DNA of 64,000 nucleotides, taken from contig NZ_JACWMS010000001.1 of NCBI RefSeq assembly GCF_014673215.1, positions 1,178,001 to 1,242,000 of the forward strand, given 5' to 3'. A model generated the notes under the pieces. That model made no database searches. It had not been told where the DNA came from and saw only the letters and a list, made by a program, of their open reading frames with translations. The translations under genes were made by a program, and so were the position numbers. The DNA is from Gordonia hankookensis (lineage in GTDB: Bacteria; Actinomycetota; Actinomycetes; Mycobacteriales; Mycobacteriaceae). Below, in pieces: positions 43,199 through 52,337 of the stretch (position 1 is its first letter; every line of letters begins with the position of its first letter).

Positions 43199-44353
43199 TC
43201 AGGTGAGAAAAGTCAGCTCTGGCATGAACCGGACAAAACGTGCATTCCGGTGGCGGGCCATCGCCAGTTGCTCCATGATCTGAGCGGCCAGCGGCCACAC
43301 GAGAATCACAATGTCATCTGCCGCCGCCTCCTCGATGGCGGCCGGGTCACGAATGGGTATGAGTGCCCGCGGAAGGAGGCGTCCCTGCTTCGCTGTCGAC
43401 CGGTCGGCGACCAGCGGGAGGAGGTCGGTTCCGATACCGGCGATGTTGATCAATGCCGTGGCACGGGAGGCGGCGCCGTAGCCGACGACACTTCGACCGT
43501 CGCGCCGGCAGCCACGAAGAAACTCCGTCAGATCGTCACACACGTGCCGAGCACGTCGCCCGAGGTCGCTGTAGCCGGACGCGTCGGTCACCCGCTCCGC
43601 GCGCTCGACTGTGCGAATCCGCTCTGGGTCGAAAAGGCCGTCAGCAACCTGCGTCGACGTTGCGGCGGAAGCCGCGAGGACGCGCACCGTTCCCGCGTAC
43701 TCTGAGATCTGCTGAGCCGCAATCGTTACCAGTCCATTTCGCTCAAGCGCGTGCTCGAGACTGAGCAGCGAGAGATAGCTGCGGTGCGAATGGGAGACCA
43801 CGTCGAACTGGCCTTGCGCAAGGCCGAGAACATGATGAAAGTCGATCGCAACGAGTCCGTGCGGTGCGAGCACGGCCGCCGCTTCGGCGATGAGCCCGTC
43901 GAAATCGTCGACATGCGCCAGCGCATGCCCGACGAGAACGAGGTCGACCTGGTCACGCAATTCCTGTACGGCCCCTGCCACGTGTCCGGTACCGGCGAGT
44001 GCTGTCGCGGGGAGACCACTCGAACCATCCACATCCCACACCACCATCCGATCTCGGCCGATCGTTTCCGCGATCAGGCGCGGCCACGGATCGTCCACGG
44101 GCAGAGCCATCGAGTGTCCGTGCTCGGGTCGCGGACCGATCGGGCGGTCCCCAACGAGTTGAACGAGTGCGCACGACGAGCAGATGGCGAGCTTGACCGG
44201 GGCTTCCGGGGCCGGCTCGGAATCCGGCCTGTCACGTAACGCGTCCGGGTCCGGCTGGTCGCCCAGATCGAGGATCGGCGACAAGACCAGACCTCCACAC
44301 GAGCAGCAACCGCCCGCGTCCACGGGTATCGACGTCAGTCCGGGGTCATTCAC
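43199..44353 (-). CDS. TylC3/TcaB9-like C-methyltransferase homologue, active-site residues missing
   Basis: 384 residues. Three-part family architecture: N-terminal zinc motif ('CCSCG' and 'CSSC'), central methyltransferase domain, and C-terminal domain with 'SVVGYGAASRATALINIAGI'. Compared with the paralogue at 46866-48122, the SAM loop reads 'WDVDGSSGLPATAL' and the catalytic Y-H-E-H segment is S187-H-S-H190. Two residues known to matter in TcaB9-type enzymes (Tyr and Glu) are thus replaced. It may be inactive or have changed chemistry. GTG 44353 overlaps the upstream epimerase by 8 bases. Confidence 0.82.
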   Translation of the reverse strand: MNDPGLTSIPVDAGGCCSCGGLVLSPILDLGDQPDPDALRDRPDSEPAPEAPVKLAICSSCALVQLVGDRPIGPRPEHGHSMALPVDDPWPRLIAETIGRDRMVVWDVDGSSGLPATALAGTGHVAGAVQELRDQVDLVLVGHALAHVDDFDGLIAEAAAVLAPHGLVAIDFHHVLGLAQGQFDVVSHSHRSYLSLLSLEHALERNGLVTIAAQQISEYAGTVRVLAASAATSTQVADGLFDPERIRTVERAERVTDASGYSDLGRRARHVCDDLTEFLRGCRRDGRSVVGYGAASRATALINIAGIGTDLLPLVADRSTAKQGRLLPRALIPIRDPAAIEEAAADDIVILVWPLAAQIMEQLAMARHRNARFVRFMPELTFLT

Positions 44354-45374
44354 CTCGATCGGTCCACCGCATCGATCCGTCGAGCGCACCGCGCTCCTGT
44401 AGCGACTCCAGCCGCGCCAGGCGAGTGAATTTCTTCGCGAAATCATCGGATTGCAGACCCGCTGCGGTGTACTCCTTGTAGAGCTCTGCGGCTCCATCGG
44501 AGACCGACCACTCGGCGTTGAAGCCGAGCGCAGCGCGGAAACGGGAGAAGTCCACGCGGTAGGAACGCGGATCCGCCCCCGTTTCACCGGTGATGAGGAG
44601 CTTCGCCCCGGGGACCGCGTCCACCACGGACTCTGCGATGTCGGCCACCGTGAGATTGTTGGCCTCGGAGCCGACATTGTATGCCACACAATGGATCTTG
44701 TCGATCGGCGCCTCCAACGCGGTTCGAAATGCTGCGGCGATGTCGCGCGCGTGTACCAGCGGACGCCAGGGCGTCCCGTCCGAGAGGACGCGCACGTCAC
44801 CGGTCAGGACCGCATGGGCGACAAGGTTGTTCAGCACGATGTCCACCCGCAGTCTCGGCGAGAAACCGAACGCAGTTGCATTGCGCAGAAACACCGGGGA
44901 GAAAGAGTCGTCAGCGATCGCAGCGACATCATCCTCGACGCGGACCTTGCTCTCGGCGTACGGGGTGAGCGGGCGCAACGGCGCGTCTTCACCGACCAAT
45001 CCGTCGCCTGCGGCACCGTAGACCGAACATGTCGAGGCATATAGGAATCGGCGCACGCCGGCTTCCTTGGCGACGCGTGCCAGACGCACCGAGGCCAGGT
45101 GATTGATGTCGAAGGTGATCTGAGGGGCCAACGCCCCGAGTGGATCGTTCGACAAAGCGGCGAGATGAACCACCGCGTCGAACCCCTGCAGGTGCTCCAC
45201 TGTCACGTCCCGCAGATCCACCTGAAGTCCCGGCGGATCCGTCGGCCACGTGCCGAGAACGCAGTCAGCGAAGAACCCGGTGTCCAATCCGGTCACGTCG
45301 TGCCCCGCCGTCTGGAGCATCGGCACCATGACCGTGCCCAGATATCCCTGATGGCCCGTGACCAGAACCCGCAT
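44346..45374 (-). CDS. NAD-dependent sugar epimerase/dehydratase (extended SDR)
   Basis: 342 residues. Rossmann motif 'TGHQGYLG' (about 6-13), 'VVHLAALSNDPLG', Ser of 'ASTCSVYG', catalytic pair in 'YAESK', and substrate-domain 'DVRVLSDGTPWRPLVHARDIA'. It acts on a nucleotide sugar, as 4-epimerase, 4,6-dehydratase or reductase; the sequence cannot decide. ATG 45374 has AGGGAG upstream. It sits in the sugar-nucleotide module. Confidence 0.88.
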   Translation of the reverse strand: MRVLVTGHQGYLGTVMVPMLQTAGHDVTGLDTGFFADCVLGTWPTDPPGLQVDLRDVTVEHLQGFDAVVHLAALSNDPLGALAPQITFDINHLASVRLARVAKEAGVRRFLYASTCSVYGAAGDGLVGEDAPLRPLTPYAESKVRVEDDVAAIADDSFSPVFLRNATAFGFSPRLRVDIVLNNLVAHAVLTGDVRVLSDGTPWRPLVHARDIAAAFRTALEAPIDKIHCVAYNVGSEANNLTVADIAESVVDAVPGAKLLITGETGADPRSYRVDFSRFRAALGFNAEWSVSDGAAELYKEYTAAGLQSDDFAKKFTRLARLESLQERGALDGSMRWTDRGE

Positions 45375-45400
45375 TTCGGTCTCCCTATGACGTGCGGGTG

Positions 45401-46054
45401 TCACCCGCGGACAAAATCGATGACAGATTTTTCGACGACGAACGCCTCGGCATACCGGGCGTGGCACTGAACCCCACGCAGCCTCGACAACCCGAGAAAT
45501 GCACTTTCGTCGAACCAGTCGCGACCGACCTGCGACGGATAGTGCCGATGAAGCAGCTCCACCTTCTGGTCCATGATGTCGTGGTCGAGTGGGTGATACA
45601 TCGATGGTCGCGGTGTGTCGCCCTCCCACTTGAGAATCTCATAGCCCAGCACGAGATGATCCCGGAACTCGGTCGGAAGGAGCTCGGCCAACAATCGGTG
45701 GTCCTGATGAGCATCCCCGCGATGCGGGCCGAACACGACCTGCGGTTCGCACGAGAGGCGAAACTCATTGAGCTGCTCTTTGATTCGATTCCAGTTCGCC
45801 GGCCCACGACCGTCTGGGATGTCCGCCACCGAAACCGTCAGATCGGCGCCCGGGCAGAAGGCGGCAAGAGCGTTGCGCTCTTCGACCTCGCGCTCGGTCG
45901 ACCCACCTGAGAGAACCAGGGCGCGCACTCGCACGCCCGGATGGTGACGGCAGATCGCGAGCAGCAAACCGCCCATACCGATCGCGATATCGTCGCAATG
46001 CGCCCCGAGAACTGCGATCTCATCGAGTCCGCCGCCGACTGCGAGCCCGATCAT
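45401..46054 (-). CDS. PIG-L family deacetylase
   Basis: 217 residues. LmbE/PIG-L fold with the zinc/base motif 'GAHCDDIAIGMGG' (His, Asp, Asp) and 'PHRGDAHQDHRLL', giving the third ligand. It removes N-acetyl groups from amino sugars such as GlcNAc-linked substrates; here it may deacetylate a nucleotide-linked or polymer amino sugar. The ATG overlaps the stop of the upstream nucleotidyltransferase (ATGA), so the two are coupled. Confidence 0.88.
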   Translation of the reverse strand: MIGLAVGGGLDEIAVLGAHCDDIAIGMGGLLLAICRHHPGVRVRALVLSGGSTEREVEERNALAAFCPGADLTVSVADIPDGRGPANWNRIKEQLNEFRLSCEPQVVFGPHRGDAHQDHRLLAELLPTEFRDHLVLGYEILKWEGDTPRPSMYHPLDHDIMDQKVELLHRHYPSQVGRDWFDESAFLGLSRLRGVQCHARYAEAFVVEKSVIDFVRG

Positions 46055-46869
46055 TCCGATCCCACATCGCCACCGATTCCCGATGGCTTCTCGGCACTCT
46101 CCCACAACATCCACGGACGGTCCCCGAGGTGGTACCTCTCATCGAGCTCGGCTCGCTCTTTGAAGGTGTCGGCAGGCTTCCAGAAACCGTGGTATCGGTA
46201 GCCGAAAAGGCGCCCTTCCGCAGCCAGCGCCGCGCAGCCGTCGGCGACCAGGTCTCCTCCGCGTGGGATGCAATCGAAGATGTCATCCGACAAAACGAAA
46301 TAGCCTCCGTTTATCCACACCTCGGCCATCTCCGAGAGCGGCGTGATTCCGCTGACAGCTCCCTCCTCGTCAACCCGGACACAGTGAAAGGAGGTCTCGG
46401 GAGGAACGATCACCATCGACGCGGCCGCCCCCGACTGATGAAACCGTTCGACGATCTCGTCCAGTGGCGCGTCGGTCAGGACGTCCGCATAGTTCGCCAA
46501 GAAGTGCTTGTCCCCGTCGAGAAACGGCCGGACGCGGTGGAGACGTTCACCGATGGCCGATTCGAGGCCGGTGTCCACGAAGGTGATGCGCCAGTTACTG
46601 ATGTCGGAATGCATCAGCTCGACCTGTCCGCCGTGCATCACGAAATCGTTGGAGGCGGCTTCCTGGTATGTCAGGAAGTAGTCCTTGATATGCGACGCGC
46701 CGTACCCGAGGCACAGGATGAACTCGGTGTGCCCGAAGTGCGCGTAATAGTGCATGACATGCCAGATCAGCGGCCGCGGGCCCACCATCTGCATAGGTTT
46801 CGGCATACCGGAGCCGACGGAATCACGCATGCGCATTCCGTAGCCACCACAGAACAAGACGACCTTCAT
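46051..46869 (-). CDS. Sugar-1-phosphate nucleotidyltransferase (glucose-1-phosphate cytidylyltransferase-like)
   Basis: 272 residues. NTP-transferase fold: 'CGGYGMRMRDSVGSGMPKPM' holds the G-rich loop and conserved Lys. 'HYYAHFGHTEFILCLGY', 'FVDTG' and 'VWINGGYFVL' match RfbF-type cytidylyltransferases. It activates a hexose-1-phosphate, probably as the CDP-sugar, feeding the epimerase and C-methyltransferases beside it. The nucleotide is inferred. Overlaps both neighbours by 4 bases. Confidence 0.88.
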   Translation of the reverse strand: MKVVLFCGGYGMRMRDSVGSGMPKPMQMVGPRPLIWHVMHYYAHFGHTEFILCLGYGASHIKDYFLTYQEAASNDFVMHGGQVELMHSDISNWRITFVDTGLESAIGERLHRVRPFLDGDKHFLANYADVLTDAPLDEIVERFHQSGAAASMVIVPPETSFHCVRVDEEGAVSGITPLSEMAEVWINGGYFVLSDDIFDCIPRGGDLVADGCAALAAEGRLFGYRYHGFWKPADTFKERAELDERYHLGDRPWMLWESAEKPSGIGGDVGSE

Positions 46870-48122
46870 GACACTCCCTCATCTGGCAACAACTCCGCGC
46901 CACCCACCACGTGCAACTCGGGCAACGGGTAGGCCAAACGTCCGCCCCATTGCGCAATATGGGCCAGTTGTGCCGTCAACTCTGTCTCGAGATTCCAGGG
47001 CAGTACCACCACGACGTCCGGACGGTCCTTGTCGATCTGCTCCGGATCGCGGATCGGAATCCGTGTGCCAGGCGTGAACCGGCCGTGCTTGTACGGGTTG
47101 CGGTCGACGGTGTACTCGATCAGGTCCGTACGAATCCCGCAGTAGTTCAACAAGGTATTGCCTTTGCCGGGGGCCCCGTATCCGACGACGCGCAACTCGT
47201 TGTCGCGGCAGCCGAGCAGAAATCTCAGGAGGCCCTGCCTGACCGCTTCTGCCCGCGGACGCAGCGCCAGGTAGCCATCGACCTGGTGCAGACCCGACCG
47301 TTCCTCAGCGCGCAGCACCTCCTCGACTCTGTCGCTCGGTTGTCCGGCGGCCTCGGCGGGGCGGGCCCACACCCGCATGGACCCACCGTGCGTGGGGATC
47401 AGTTCCACATCCACAACGGCGAGGCCGCCCGTCCGTAGTGCAGCAATGGCCGAGTACAGCGTGTAGTACTGGAAATGCTCGTGATAGATCGTGTCGAACT
47501 GCCCGAGACCCACGAGATTGAGAGCGTGGTGCACTTCGATGCTCAACCACCCGTCATCGGCGAGCAGCGCGCGAAGGGAACGCGTGAATCCGAGCAGATC
47601 CGGGATGTGAGCGTAGACGTTGTTTGCCACCACCAAATCGGCGGCTCCATGCTCGCGCTTCACATCCGCGGCCAGGTCTTCATTGAGAAATGCAGTGCGC
47701 GTGGGGATTCCACGATCACGCGCGGCCGATCCCACGTTGACCGACGGTTCGATGCCGAGGCAGGGTATTCCCGCCTCGACCACATGCTGGAGTAGGTACC
47801 CGTCGTTGCTGGCGACCTCCACCACCAACGACTGTTCGTCGAGTCCGAGACGTCGGCGAGCGTCCGATACGAAAGTTCGGGCGTGCTCGACCCAACTGTC
47901 GGAATACGACGAGAAGTACGCGTACTCGGTGAAGGTGTCCTCCGGAGCGATCAATGCAGGGATCTGCAACAGAAGACAGTCTTCACACAATCGCAGATGC
48001 AGTGGATAGGTCACCTCCGGCGCATCGAGTGCGTCAGCGGTCAGGAATGCTTCACACGGTGGGGTGGCACCCAGGTCGAGAACACTGAGCAGGCGATCCG
48101 AACCGCACAACCGACAGTTCAT
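46866..48122 (-). CDS. Sugar C-methyltransferase (TylC3/TcaB9 type)
   Basis: 418 residues. N-terminal zinc-binding cysteines 'CRLCG' (3-6) and 'CEDC' (46-49), SAM motif 'VVEVASNDGYLLQ' (100-112), catalytic region 'QFDTIYHEHFQYY' with Tyr213, His214, Glu215, His216, and the C-terminal domain 'VVGYGAPGKGNTLLNYCGI'. These enzymes methylate C-3 of 4-keto deoxysugar nucleotides to give branched sugars. First gene of the sugar-nucleotide operon; the 173 bases upstream (48123-48295) are AT-richer and carry its probable promoter. Confidence 0.9.
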   Translation of the reverse strand: MNCRLCGSDRLLSVLDLGATPPCEAFLTADALDAPEVTYPLHLRLCEDCLLLQIPALIAPEDTFTEYAYFSSYSDSWVEHARTFVSDARRRLGLDEQSLVVEVASNDGYLLQHVVEAGIPCLGIEPSVNVGSAARDRGIPTRTAFLNEDLAADVKREHGAADLVVANNVYAHIPDLLGFTRSLRALLADDGWLSIEVHHALNLVGLGQFDTIYHEHFQYYTLYSAIAALRTGGLAVVDVELIPTHGGSMRVWARPAEAAGQPSDRVEEVLRAEERSGLHQVDGYLALRPRAEAVRQGLLRFLLGCRDNELRVVGYGAPGKGNTLLNYCGIRTDLIEYTVDRNPYKHGRFTPGTRIPIRDPEQIDKDRPDVVVVLPWNLETELTAQLAHIAQWGGRLAYPLPELHVVGGAELLPDEGVS

Positions 48123-48295
48123 TGTTCCCCTCTGGGCGCGGTCCGACGGAATCGAGAGCGTCGCACGTGACGCACCTTTCGCAACGAGATTGACAGATCG
48201 CGACCATAGCAGTTATTCGTTGTGCGCGCGCTAGATTCGACCGTTTGGATGCGGAATTCGTGTGACCTTCACAGCGCATTTCCGCGCCCCCGGAT

Positions 48296-48970
48296 TCAAC
48301 CTGGACGGCCCGTTGCGAGCAGGCTCCGGACGAGCGGATAGATCCGATCGGCGAAGACGAGATGAGCGCGATCTGTCGGGTGGACACCGTCGCCACCGAC
48401 CATTCCCTGCCGATCACCGAGCCAATCCTCCGCAATAGGGTCGGCAAACTCCGCACCGTCATGTCGTGCAACATCTTTCAGAGTCCCGACCCGAGCGAGA
48501 AGCTGACCTGTTGGCGGCTCGAACCGCGACCAGGCGGGTCCGATCACGAGGATTCGGGCGCGTGGCGAACGGTCACGGACGATCGTGTACGCGCGCGTCA
48601 CCGACGCAGCGTAATCACCCGGCGCATCGGTGTCGTTCGCGCTCCCGAAGAAGACGACCAATGCCGTGTCCTCGGTGACCGTTCGTTCGGCTTGCGAAAC
48701 GAAAGTTGTTCCCTGCGTTCCGGGCAAGAGGTAACCCGCACCTCCTTTCGCAGAGACCACGAACCGGACACCGAGGCGATCGTCCTGCGCCCGTCGCTCG
48801 GCGATCCTGACCCAGTTCGATCGACCGAGACCCCCGTAGCGCGTTCCGGACGTTGTGCTGTCGCCGATGACGACGACAGTCGGTCCGAGGCTCACGATCT
48901 CGGGTTCCGAGCATCCCGACACGCCCACCGCCAGCAGGATCGATGCCACCCACATCACCAGCGACCTCAT
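48296..48970 (-). CDS. SGNH/GDSL hydrolase lipoprotein
   Basis: 224 residues. Signal peptide with lipobox 'VGVSGC' (Cys20). Block I 'VIGDSTTSG' holds the catalytic Ser, followed by 'GGAGY', 'VFFGSANDT', and block V 'DGVHPTDRAH' with Asp and His. A membrane-anchored, extracytoplasmic esterase or acetylesterase, likely editing acyl groups on the exported polysaccharide. The ATG overlaps the flippase stop (ATGA). Confidence 0.87.
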   Translation of the reverse strand: MRSLVMWVASILLAVGVSGCSEPEIVSLGPTVVVIGDSTTSGTRYGGLGRSNWVRIAERRAQDDRLGVRFVVSAKGGAGYLLPGTQGTTFVSQAERTVTEDTALVVFFGSANDTDAPGDYAASVTRAYTIVRDRSPRARILVIGPAWSRFEPPTGQLLARVGTLKDVARHDGAEFADPIAEDWLGDRQGMVGGDGVHPTDRAHLVFADRIYPLVRSLLATGRPG

Positions 48971-50193
48971 CGACCATCCCCCACTCCGCGAGCAAATGTG
49001 ATCATCATGACCAGGACGACCACCTGCGACACGACCGGCACCATCGCCAGCACTCCCACACCGCCTGTGGACCGGGCGCCCAGCACCACCAACATCACCA
49101 GGGACACGCCCGCGCCGGTCAGCACGGCGGCTGTGGCCAGACCCGGGCGGCCGACCGCCAGCAACTTCGCGTTGAATCCCTGCGAGCAGGCACTCAACCC
49201 CGCACCCACGATCGCACCTGCCACCACCGGCATCGCGTCACGGTACTGCGGGCCCGCGACGTCAACGATCACCCAGGCCATCGGGACGGCCGCCACCACG
49301 ACGAACGCGGCGTAGCCCGAGCAGACGCCGATCAGCAGGCGGTACAGATGTTCGAAATCCTTCCACCGATGCAGACGCCTGGCCAGTTCGGGAACGAGGA
49401 CGACGGTGATCGAGGCGGTCACCAGGGTGATGGGCCCGACCACACGCGTGGCCATGGCAAACGCCCCTGCGGTCGCCGTCGTCGCCACGGCGGTGAGCGT
49501 CGGAACCTGTAGTTGCGTCGCCACCGCCGAGCCTGAGTACGCCCAGTACCCCAACGAGCTCCGGAAGAGACCCTCGATCGGCCCGACTCCGAACGCCCGA
49601 GCGCTGCGCAGTGGAGCTACGACACCCAACGCCACAGGAACAGCGAAAGCAACTGTGACGGCCGGAAAGCTCACCTCCCCGACGTCCAGGTACCAGATCA
49701 CCACGACGCACAGCGGCACCAAGCGATGAAGCAGCACAAGCACGTTGGCGGAAGTGAGTCGTCCCAGACTGGTCATCTGACCCTGGGCATAGTTCTGTAC
49801 CGTGTCACCGAGAGCGAGCATCAATCCGGCCATCACCGTCCACGTCGGGATCGTCACTGCAGCAACGAAGAAGGCCATTCCGAAGGCGGTCGTGACCAGG
49901 ATGGTGTGGACCGAGTAGAGGGTCCCGTAGACGGGACGGTCCTCCCCTGGTGCACGCAGCACGCGCGTCGGCGCACCAATACCTGCTGCCAGTCCGACGA
50001 TGATGCCGATCGAGTATGCGGTCATCATTCCGCCGAATGCAGTGATCGAACTCCCTCTGGCGACCAGCAACAGACACACGCCGAGCGATGCCGAGCTGAC
50101 GACTCGACACCCGACACGGACCAGGGAGTTCATGGCGACGCGTCGATCTGCATCCCGAGCAGATCGACCGCCGATGCGGTGAACCGGCTGCAC
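48967..50193 (-). CDS. Polysaccharide flippase (Wzx/MATE-like)
   Basis: 408 residues from GTG 50193 (ATG 50133 gives 388). About 11-12 membrane helices, with 'LARRLHRWKDFEHLYRLLIGV' in a cytoplasmic loop, as in Wzx-type MOP exporters. It would flip lipid-linked repeat units across the membrane. GTG 50193 was preferred because it lies two bases after the stop of the upstream glycosyltransferase and has GGGG six bases before it. It is the only flippase in the cluster. Confidence 0.83.
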   Translation of the reverse strand: MQPVHRIGGRSARDADRRVAMNSLVRVGCRVVSSASLGVCLLLVARGSSITAFGGMMTAYSIGIIVGLAAGIGAPTRVLRAPGEDRPVYGTLYSVHTILVTTAFGMAFFVAAVTIPTWTVMAGLMLALGDTVQNYAQGQMTSLGRLTSANVLVLLHRLVPLCVVVIWYLDVGEVSFPAVTVAFAVPVALGVVAPLRSARAFGVGPIEGLFRSSLGYWAYSGSAVATQLQVPTLTAVATTATAGAFAMATRVVGPITLVTASITVVLVPELARRLHRWKDFEHLYRLLIGVCSGYAAFVVVAAVPMAWVIVDVAGPQYRDAMPVVAGAIVGAGLSACSQGFNAKLLAVGRPGLATAAVLTGAGVSLVMLVVLGARSTGGVGVLAMVPVVSQVVVLVMMITFARGVGDGR

Positions 50194-50195
50194 CG

Positions 50196-51035
50196 CTACC
50201 CCGTCACGGAGCCGGCTCGGACGAGGAGCCGACGCGCTCTCCGATAGCCTGCGGTGAGTCGGAGACGGAAGACCGGCCGGGTGGCGACATGGATCGCCGT
50301 GGCCAACAACCCGCGTGCTCGTATCCGCCAGGAATCGGCGTATGACAATCGGACCCGATGACTCTCCCGCACGAATTGCGCCCACACGTTGGCCGTCTTT
50401 GACCCCTCGTGGAACCGAAGCGCGCCGACCGGCTCGGGGATCACAACCTGTCTGGGCAGACGGGCGGCCATCCGGAACTGCAGTTCGAGGTCCATCACTG
50501 CATGCAGATGGTTGTCGAAGCCTCCGACGCTCCGAAGGAACTCGGTCTTCATCGCGATGGAACCGGAGAACGCCGAGCATCCCCGCACCACCAGCCGGTC
50601 GACCCTCAGTAGATGACCGGAGTAGTTGTCCACCAACGAACCATCCGCACGAATGATCTGGTGCCCACCGATAATCACGTCGATATCGTCGCAGGAGCGA
50701 ATCACCCGCCGGATCGCTGCCACGCCGCCGTCGACCACGACGTCGTCGGCGTTGAGCCAGATCGTCCACTCTCCGATCGCACGGTCGAGGCATCGGTTGA
50801 GCGCGTCAGACTGACCACTGTCCCTCTCGAACACACACCGCACGCGGGCATCCTGGCGTCCGATGGCCTCAAGACACTCACGACTGCCGTCGGTCGAGAA
50901 CGCGTCCTGCACCACGAGTTCGTCGTGGACGCCGAGCTGCGCGAGGACGCTGCGGATTGCGGGCAACAGATAAGGCCCCGGGTTGAACGAGGGCATGATG
51001 ACACTGAGAGAGCCGGGCTGCGGTCGGGATGTCAT
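50196..51035 (-). CDS. Family 2 glycosyltransferase
   Basis: 279 residues. GT-A fold: 'LSVIMPSFNPGPYLLPAIRSVLAQ', 'VQDAFSTDGS', and the nucleotide/metal motif 'WLNADDVVV' (D97-D98), then 'FSGSIAMKTEFLRSVGGFD' and 'MDLELQFRMA'. It transfers a sugar from a nucleotide donor to the growing lipid-linked unit. Overlaps the acyltransferase gene upstream by 4 bases. Confidence 0.9.
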   Translation of the reverse strand: MTSRPQPGSLSVIMPSFNPGPYLLPAIRSVLAQLGVHDELVVQDAFSTDGSRECLEAIGRQDARVRCVFERDSGQSDALNRCLDRAIGEWTIWLNADDVVVDGGVAAIRRVIRSCDDIDVIIGGHQIIRADGSLVDNYSGHLLRVDRLVVRGCSAFSGSIAMKTEFLRSVGGFDNHLHAVMDLELQFRMAARLPRQVVIPEPVGALRFHEGSKTANVWAQFVRESHRVRLSYADSWRIRARGLLATAIHVATRPVFRLRLTAGYRRARRLLVRAGSVTG

Positions 51036-51568
51036 CGCCGGATCACCACGTGGCCCGGACCCACCGAACTCGCAATCACGGTCCCGGCACCTATCGTCGA
51101 CTGCGCTCCGACCGTGACGCCTCGCAACACTGTGGCGCGGACCGCGATCCAGACTCCGTCCTCGATCCTGATAGGCGACGAATCCCGCTCGAAACTGGGC
51201 GAATTCGGATCATGCCCGCCTGAACACAGCATGGCCTCCTGCGACACGCAGACGTTCGAACCCAGCGCCACGGACTCGGGGTTGATGATCCACACGCCTT
51301 CGCCGATCCAGGAATGATCGCCGACGCTCAACTTCCACGGCATGTCGATGCGGACCCGCGGACGGACGATACAGCCGCCGCCGATCGACGCCCCGAACAA
51401 CCGGAGTACCGCCACGCGGACCCGGTTCGGGACCCACCACCGCATCAGGATCGACGTCGAGACCATCAGCCACAGGCCGCGTACCCACATGGGGCGCCCC
51501 CGGTCGATACCGGTGCCCGTGTACGCCGACAGATCTCGCGCCGATGCCCGCGCATCGTCGTCAGACAC
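51032..51568 (-). CDS. Left-handed beta-helix acyltransferase (WcaF-like)
   Basis: 178 residues. Hexapeptide-repeat region (about 55-175): 'ASIGGGCIVRPRVRIDMPWKL', 'GDHSWIGEGVWI', 'GVWIAVRATVLRGVTVGAQSTIGAGTVI', with the usual active-site 'SGGHDP'. O-acetylates a sugar of the polymer. GTG 51568 is preceded by GAAGG and overlaps the upstream gene by 8 bases. Confidence 0.87.
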   Translation of the reverse strand: MSDDDARASARDLSAYTGTGIDRGRPMWVRGLWLMVSTSILMRWWVPNRVRVAVLRLFGASIGGGCIVRPRVRIDMPWKLSVGDHSWIGEGVWIINPESVALGSNVCVSQEAMLCSGGHDPNSPSFERDSSPIRIEDGVWIAVRATVLRGVTVGAQSTIGAGTVIASSVGPGHVVIRR

Positions 51569-52337
51569 CGTCGACCTTCTCGTGCTTGCCGGCCTCGTTG
51601 ACCATCACGTCAGTCTCTGTGGACGTGTCACCGACAGCCCGTTCGTCGGGGTGGTCGCCCGATTCATTGTCGGCTAGTGCGTCATTCGACGGCCTGTCGT
51701 CGGACACCTGGCCGGATCGCGGCCGCCTCGACCGCGACGGCCATAGCCTGAAGCGAGCCGGGATCACCAGGGCGAGGAACACACCTACGGCGAGCCCCGC
51801 GATCGTGAAGATCGCCACCTTCAGAGGGTCGATGGCGGGGATCTTCTCGATGCCTGCGGCCGCGGGCTGGAGAATCAGCAGGCCGATGGAACCGCCTGCG
51901 CCGTCGATGGGTTTCTCCGCTTCCGACACCAGCCCCAGCAACTCATCCGCCACTGCTTGCGCCCTACGAGCAGCCGACTGAGCGGAGTCGGCGGTCGCGG
52001 ATACATCGATCAGGACGGTTCCTGGTGCCGAGGAGACGGTAACGGTCCGGGCAAGTTCCGCGCCGGTGATGTCTTCTCCGGATTGCTGGGCCGCACGATT
52101 CATCAACTCAGGACCCGTGGCCAGCACGAGGTAGGTGGGTATTCGGGCCTGGGCCGCGAGAGTCCCTTGATACGCCGATGTGACGTCCTTCGCCGTCGTT
52201 GCCACGAACAGTCTCGTGGTCGCGCGATATGAGTCGGCCGCCGTTATCGAGATGAGCATCGGGATGAGGAACGCGACCAGGCCACACGCGAGCACCAACG
52301 GCCATCGACGTACGAGTGTGCTCAGCAAACTGATCAC
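51561..52337 (-). CDS. Wzz/YveK-like chain-length regulator
   Basis: 258 residues. Two membrane helices (about 13-33 and 173-195) bracket an extracytoplasmic coiled region, as in polysaccharide copolymerases; the C-terminal 55 residues are a charged tail with no kinase domain. 'YRATTRLFVATTAKD' is the usual start of the periplasmic domain. GTG 52337 has AGGAGG and overlaps the stop upstream as GTGA. Confidence 0.85.
   Translation of the reverse strand: MISLLSTLVRRWPLVLACGLVAFLIPMLISITAADSYRATTRLFVATTAKDVTSAYQGTLAAQARIPTYLVLATGPELMNRAAQQSGEDITGAELARTVTVSSAPGTVLIDVSATADSAQSAARRAQAVADELLGLVSEAEKPIDGAGGSIGLLILQPAAAGIEKIPAIDPLKVAIFTIAGLAVGVFLALVIPARFRLWPSRSRRPRSGQVSDDRPSNDALADNESGDHPDERAVGDTSTETDVMVNEAGKHEKVDGV

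Noticed and set aside
48967..50793. 608-codon version of the flippase
   Set aside because: The first 200 codons overlap the GT2 gene in another frame and are Arg-rich; the membrane protein begins at 50193 or 50133.
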